Notes under the pieces: generated by a model
Seen by the model: the letters and a program-made list of their open reading frames with translations, nothing else
Told to the model about the DNA's origin: nothing
Databases searched by the model: none
From: a bacterium
Lineage (GTDB): Bacteria > SM23-31 > JAUVVT01
NCBI GenBank assembly: GCA_030616165.1
Contig: JAUWXV010000141.1
Coordinates: 1-9,634 of the forward strand
Direction: 5' to 3'
Length of the DNA: 9,634 nucleotides
In this document: positions 7,417-9,634 of the stretch, piece by piece
Layout: every line of letters starts with the position of its first letter
Numbering within the stretch: position 1 is the stretch's first letter
Made by a program: the position numbers and the translations under genes

Positions 7417-7701
7417 TTGACAAAAGCAGAAATAGTGAGCAGCATATCAGAAGCAATAGGGCTAACAAAGGTTGATACCGAAGCTGTTGTTAATGGATTT
7501 ATTTATTCTATAGGAAATTCACTTAAGAATGGAAAGGGTGTTGAGATTAGAGGATTTGGCACATTTAGGGTCAGAGAAAAGGAAGCGAGGGTTGCAAGAA
7601 ATCCAAGAACCGGTGAAAAGGTGATGGTTCCTAAAAAATTGGTACCTTCATTTAAACCTTCCCGAGAATTAAAACAATTAATTAACAGCGGCTCTGAATA
7701 G
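7417..7701 (+). CDS. HU/IHF-family DNA-bending nucleoid protein
   Basis: A 94-residue histone-like protein that binds and bends DNA as a dimer. The N-terminal helices (TKAEIVSSISEAIGLTKVDTEAVVNGFIYSI, read from residue 2) lead to the signature E43-IRGFGTFRVREKEAR and the DNA-intercalating arm R61-N-P63-RTGE, followed by VPKKLVPSFKPSRELKQLI. The arm is complete and should kink DNA at P63. Sequence by eye cannot decide between HU and an IHF-like subunit; the arm region RNPRTGEKV and PSFKPS occur in both. The TTG start is fixed by a perfect Shine-Dalgarno six bases upstream and yields the standard MTKAEIV N-terminus. The zinc-ribbon gene follows in the same frame 45 bases after the TAG stop and is probably co-transcribed. 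Confidence 0.96.
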   Translation: MTKAEIVSSISEAIGLTKVDTEAVVNGFIYSIGNSLKNGKGVEIRGFGTFRVREKEARVARNPRTGEKVMVPKKLVPSFKPSRELKQLINSGSE

Positions 7702-7733
7702 TATAAACATAATATAATCGTAATTATAAAACT

Positions 7734-7737
7734 GGAG
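7734..7737 (+). promoter_or_regulatory. Shine-Dalgarno for the proposed CTG start
   Basis: GGAG at 7734-7737 lies nine bases before CTG at 7747. No comparable purine-rich site precedes the ATG at 7819, which is inside the first zinc ribbon. Confidence 0.5.
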
Positions 7738-7746
7738 CGCACTGAT

Positions 7747-8517
7747 CTGAAAAATATAGAATGCCAATTTTGTGGGCAAAGGTTACTTTTAGATGCAAAT
7801 TTCTGCCATAAATGTGGTATGCCCATAAAAAATAAAATATGCTTTGAATGCGAAACACTAAATGATTATAATTCGAAGTTCTGTATCAACTGCGGAACAA
7901 AATTAGATTCTCTTAAGTATCCAAAAAAATATAAAGTTAAAGAGAAAAAAAGAAATGTAATTAAGAAGTCAAGAAATCCAGCAATATACTTTGGAATATT
8001 CATATTCATATCAGTGGTAATGTTATTCACATTTTTTAAAATAAATAATCTAAAATGGGAAGAGTCTGATAATAACAATATCACACAGCTTCAAATAAAT
8101 AATGACCTTTTAAATGAGATAGACATACTTAAAAAGAGGCTTCAAATAAATGCCAATGATGTTGAGTCGAGTATATTGCTTGGAAATATCTATTTTGATA
8201 TTGATAATAAGTCGGAGGCAATATTATACTATAAAAAAGCGCTTGGGATAGATTCCACAAACTCAGATGTTCGTGTGGATATGGCTATCTGTTATTATGA
8301 GTCAGGTGACCCGAATACCGCTATTAAAGAAATGGAAAAGAGCCTGAAATTTCAACCGAATCATTCCAAGGCACTTTACAATTTAGGTATAGTTAATTAC
8401 TCAACGGGTAACACAGCAACGGCTGCCCAATGGTGGAAAAAACTTCTGCTTGTGGAATCACAGGGCGAATTAGCAGATAAAGTGAAAGAATATTTAAATA
8501 AAATTACTGAACAATAA
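7747..8517 (+). CDS. membrane-anchored double zinc ribbon and TPR protein (function unknown)
   Basis: Two CxxC...CxxC zinc ribbons stand at the N-terminus: the first with CQFCG and FCHKCG (encoded 7762-7818), the second with CFEC and FCINCG. A lysine/arginine-rich linker leads to one transmembrane helix (about residues 79-97, IYFGIFIFISVVMLFTFF), a short acidic linker, a coil, and three TPR units (VESSILLGNIYFD..., SDVRVDMAICYYE..., SKALYNLGIVNYS...). Positive charge before the helix suggests ribbons in the cytoplasm and TPRs outside. The first ATG in frame (7819) would destroy ribbon one, since its four cysteines lie upstream; the frame is open back to the HU stop, and the only plausible start is CTG at 7747 behind GGAG. 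This gives 256 residues. The architecture suggests a scaffold; substrate and partners are not visible. The start remains the uncertain part. Confidence 0.85.
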   Translation: MKNIECQFCGQRLLLDANFCHKCGMPIKNKICFECETLNDYNSKFCINCGTKLDSLKYPKKYKVKEKKRNVIKKSRNPAIYFGIFIFISVVMLFTFFKINNLKWEESDNNNITQLQINNDLLNEIDILKKRLQINANDVESSILLGNIYFDIDNKSEAILYYKKALGIDSTNSDVRVDMAICYYESGDPNTAIKEMEKSLKFQPNHSKALYNLGIVNYSTGNTATAAQWWKKLLLVESQGELADKVKEYLNKITEQ

Positions 8518-8577
8518 AATTCATCTTAAAAAGTTGTTCTTATCCAAATTATGCGTAATCAATAAAATGAGTTATAT

Positions 8578-8583
8578 TATAAT
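8578..8583 (+). promoter_or_regulatory. TATAAT -10-like hexamer before the last gene
   Basis: A perfect TATAAT lies 83 bases before the ATG at 8667 in a 149-base AT-rich spacer. No convincing -35 hexamer is found at 16-18 bases. It is the best promoter candidate for the last gene but is weakly supported. Confidence 0.25.
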
Positions 8584-8666
8584 AGCAAAACACAAAAAGA
8601 AAAAAACTTATAAATAAAATAAAGTAATAGAATTAAAACATCAAAAACCACACAGCTAAAGAAGTC

Positions 8667-9634
8667 ATGAGTAATGTGAAGAATATAAATATTTCTGAAC
8701 AACCAATTTCTCAAATTTCTGATTTGATTCCGGAAATTAAAATCCTTAAAAATACTCTTATGAAAAATCAACTTTATAAACTTTGTGATACTAAAATAAG
8801 TAAGATCGAATATAAACTTAAAAACTCGCTTTACATTCCTTATACCACCGCTGAGGACAAGTTGAATCTTAATAAAGATTTTTACAATGCTGTATGCAAG
8901 TGGCTACTTCAGTTTCCCGAAGATAAAAGACTCGGTTTTCTCTTAATAGCGTTGAGTATTATATATGTAACTGAAAAAGAAATGGATACATTTTTAGAAA
9001 TAGCTATTGAAAAATTATGTCAAGCTATTAAAGAAAAGGAAGGTAAAACATTTGGGATTTTAAAAGGCATAGAGGGTGTAAAGCATAAAATTATCCCTTT
9101 TCCTCTTTCAGATTCCGGTATTTACGATAAATTTATTCATAAAATGGGGATAGAGAGTACATTGGATAGGAATAGAAGACCTTTCAGAGGCCAATTAGGG
9201 GAATATCTTTATGATATTTTTCAAAATCTTAGACAGTTAGCTGAAACAGATAAAAAGTATATATATTGGGAAATGTGGTTAGCTAAGATAAAAGAATTAA
9301 TACGTTCTTTCTTAAACTCCTACATTATATTAGTTGAAGATTATACATTTTCAGGACGTACTATAAAAAGTGATATTCAAAAGCTATTAGATTTGATAAA
9401 GATTGTTTTTGAACCGTTTAAGAAAAGCATAGAAACCCAGGGGTATAAATTACCTTATTTTTTTATTTTTGTACCTATAGCAACAGACAGTGCATTAAAG
9501 GAAATAAATAGTACATTCTCTGGAAATACAATAGCAGGAAGCTATTTCCATTCCCCTACAACTGGTTATATATTCGATTATACTTATAGGGCAAATACGG
9601 ATATTCCACAGAATATTAGGGAACTTAAGGATAT
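8667..9634 (+). CDS. putative phosphoribosyltransferase-fold protein (PRTase-CE-like), 3' partial
   Basis: The frame runs from ATG 8667 to the window end without a stop: 322 residues, C-terminus missing. ATG 8667 is the first start after an in-frame TAA at 8634-8636; the site before it (AAAGAAG) is weak. The N-terminal half is helical, with QFPEDKRLGFLLIAL at 82-96. A hydrophobic strand then leads into the key motif, ILVEDYTFSGRTI (221-233): strand, acidic pair E224-D225 and a small S229-G-R-T loop, the pattern by which type I phosphoribosyltransferases bind PRPP. A second strand (YFFIFVP, 264-270) follows, as expected in a Rossmann-like fold. The layout resembles the PRTase-CE family described from conflict and immunity loci, in which the motif often reads DDFxGTG. 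The reaction and partners are unknown. It is the only accessory-looking gene here. I recognised it by motif only; a different nucleotide-binding fold is possible. Confidence 0.72.
   Translation, partial: MSNVKNINISEQPISQISDLIPEIKILKNTLMKNQLYKLCDTKISKIEYKLKNSLYIPYTTAEDKLNLNKDFYNAVCKWLLQFPEDKRLGFLLIALSIIYVTEKEMDTFLEIAIEKLCQAIKEKEGKTFGILKGIEGVKHKIIPFPLSDSGIYDKFIHKMGIESTLDRNRRPFRGQLGEYLYDIFQNLRQLAETDKKYIYWEMWLAKIKELIRSFLNSYIILVEDYTFSGRTIKSDIQKLLDLIKIVFEPFKKSIETQGYKLPYFFIFVPIATDSALKEINSTFSGNTIAGSYFHSPTTGYIFDYTYRANTDIPQNIRELKD

Noticed and set aside
7503-8084. Minus-strand open frames at 7503-7826 and 7866-8084
   Set aside because: They are antisense to the HU and zinc ribbon-TPR genes and show no domain.
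8518-8666. Terminator or mobile-element boundary between the TPR gene and the last gene
   Set aside because: No stable hairpin with a T-run, no terminal inverted repeat, direct repeat or tRNA end could be found, so an island border is not supported.
8577-8771. Minus-strand 64-codon frame overlapping the start of the last gene
   Set aside because: Its hydrophobic residues come from A-rich plus-strand DNA, and it conflicts with the longer plus-strand frame that has a recognisable motif.

Overview
The window is AT-rich, all-plus-strand bacterial DNA. The left two thirds is a textbook housekeeping block: a single-domain response regulator cut by the left edge, then ffh, rpsP, khpA, rimM, trmD and rplS in their widely conserved order, closed by a clear Rho-independent terminator. 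A Gram-negative type cell envelope is suggested by a lipoprotein lytic transglycosylase of the MltD kind with three LysM domains and by an envelope SppA protease. The low GC, frequent TTG/GTG starts and this gene content fit an uncultured low-GC Gram-negative lineage (an Aminicenantes/Acidobacteria-like or similar candidate phylum is my guess; the sequence alone does not fix it).

Layout. 1-381: CheY-like receiver protein, 5' end missing. 471-4195: the translation/secretion operon (SRP GTPase, ribosomal proteins S16 and L19, KH-domain RNA chaperone, 16S maturation factor RimM, tRNA m1G37 methyltransferase TrmD); its genes share a strand and are separated by short gaps, the longest being 113 bases before khpA. 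4211-4247: terminator. 4342-6219: LysM lytic transglycosylase, monocistronic, with its own terminator at 6271-6310. 6429-7304: sppA behind a good sigma-70-like promoter. 7417-7701: HU/IHF-family protein starting at TTG behind a perfect Shine-Dalgarno and an AT-only hairpin. 7747-8517: membrane-anchored double zinc ribbon plus TPR protein whose full reading frame seems to begin at a rare CTG. 8667-9634: a large gene open at the right edge, encoding a protein with a phosphoribosyltransferase-type loop and the general look of the PRTase-CE conflict-system family.

How the parts fit. The first operon couples protein targeting, ribosome assembly and tRNA maturation. The middle genes remodel peptidoglycan and clear membrane signal peptides. 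The final gene is the only part that looks accessory: it sits past a 149-base AT-rich gap without a recognisable terminator and is the best candidate for a less described biological system, but its C-terminus and any partners lie outside the window. I see no tRNA, rRNA, 4.5S RNA, CRISPR array, insertion sequence or attachment site. No stretch longer than 300 bases lacks a gene.
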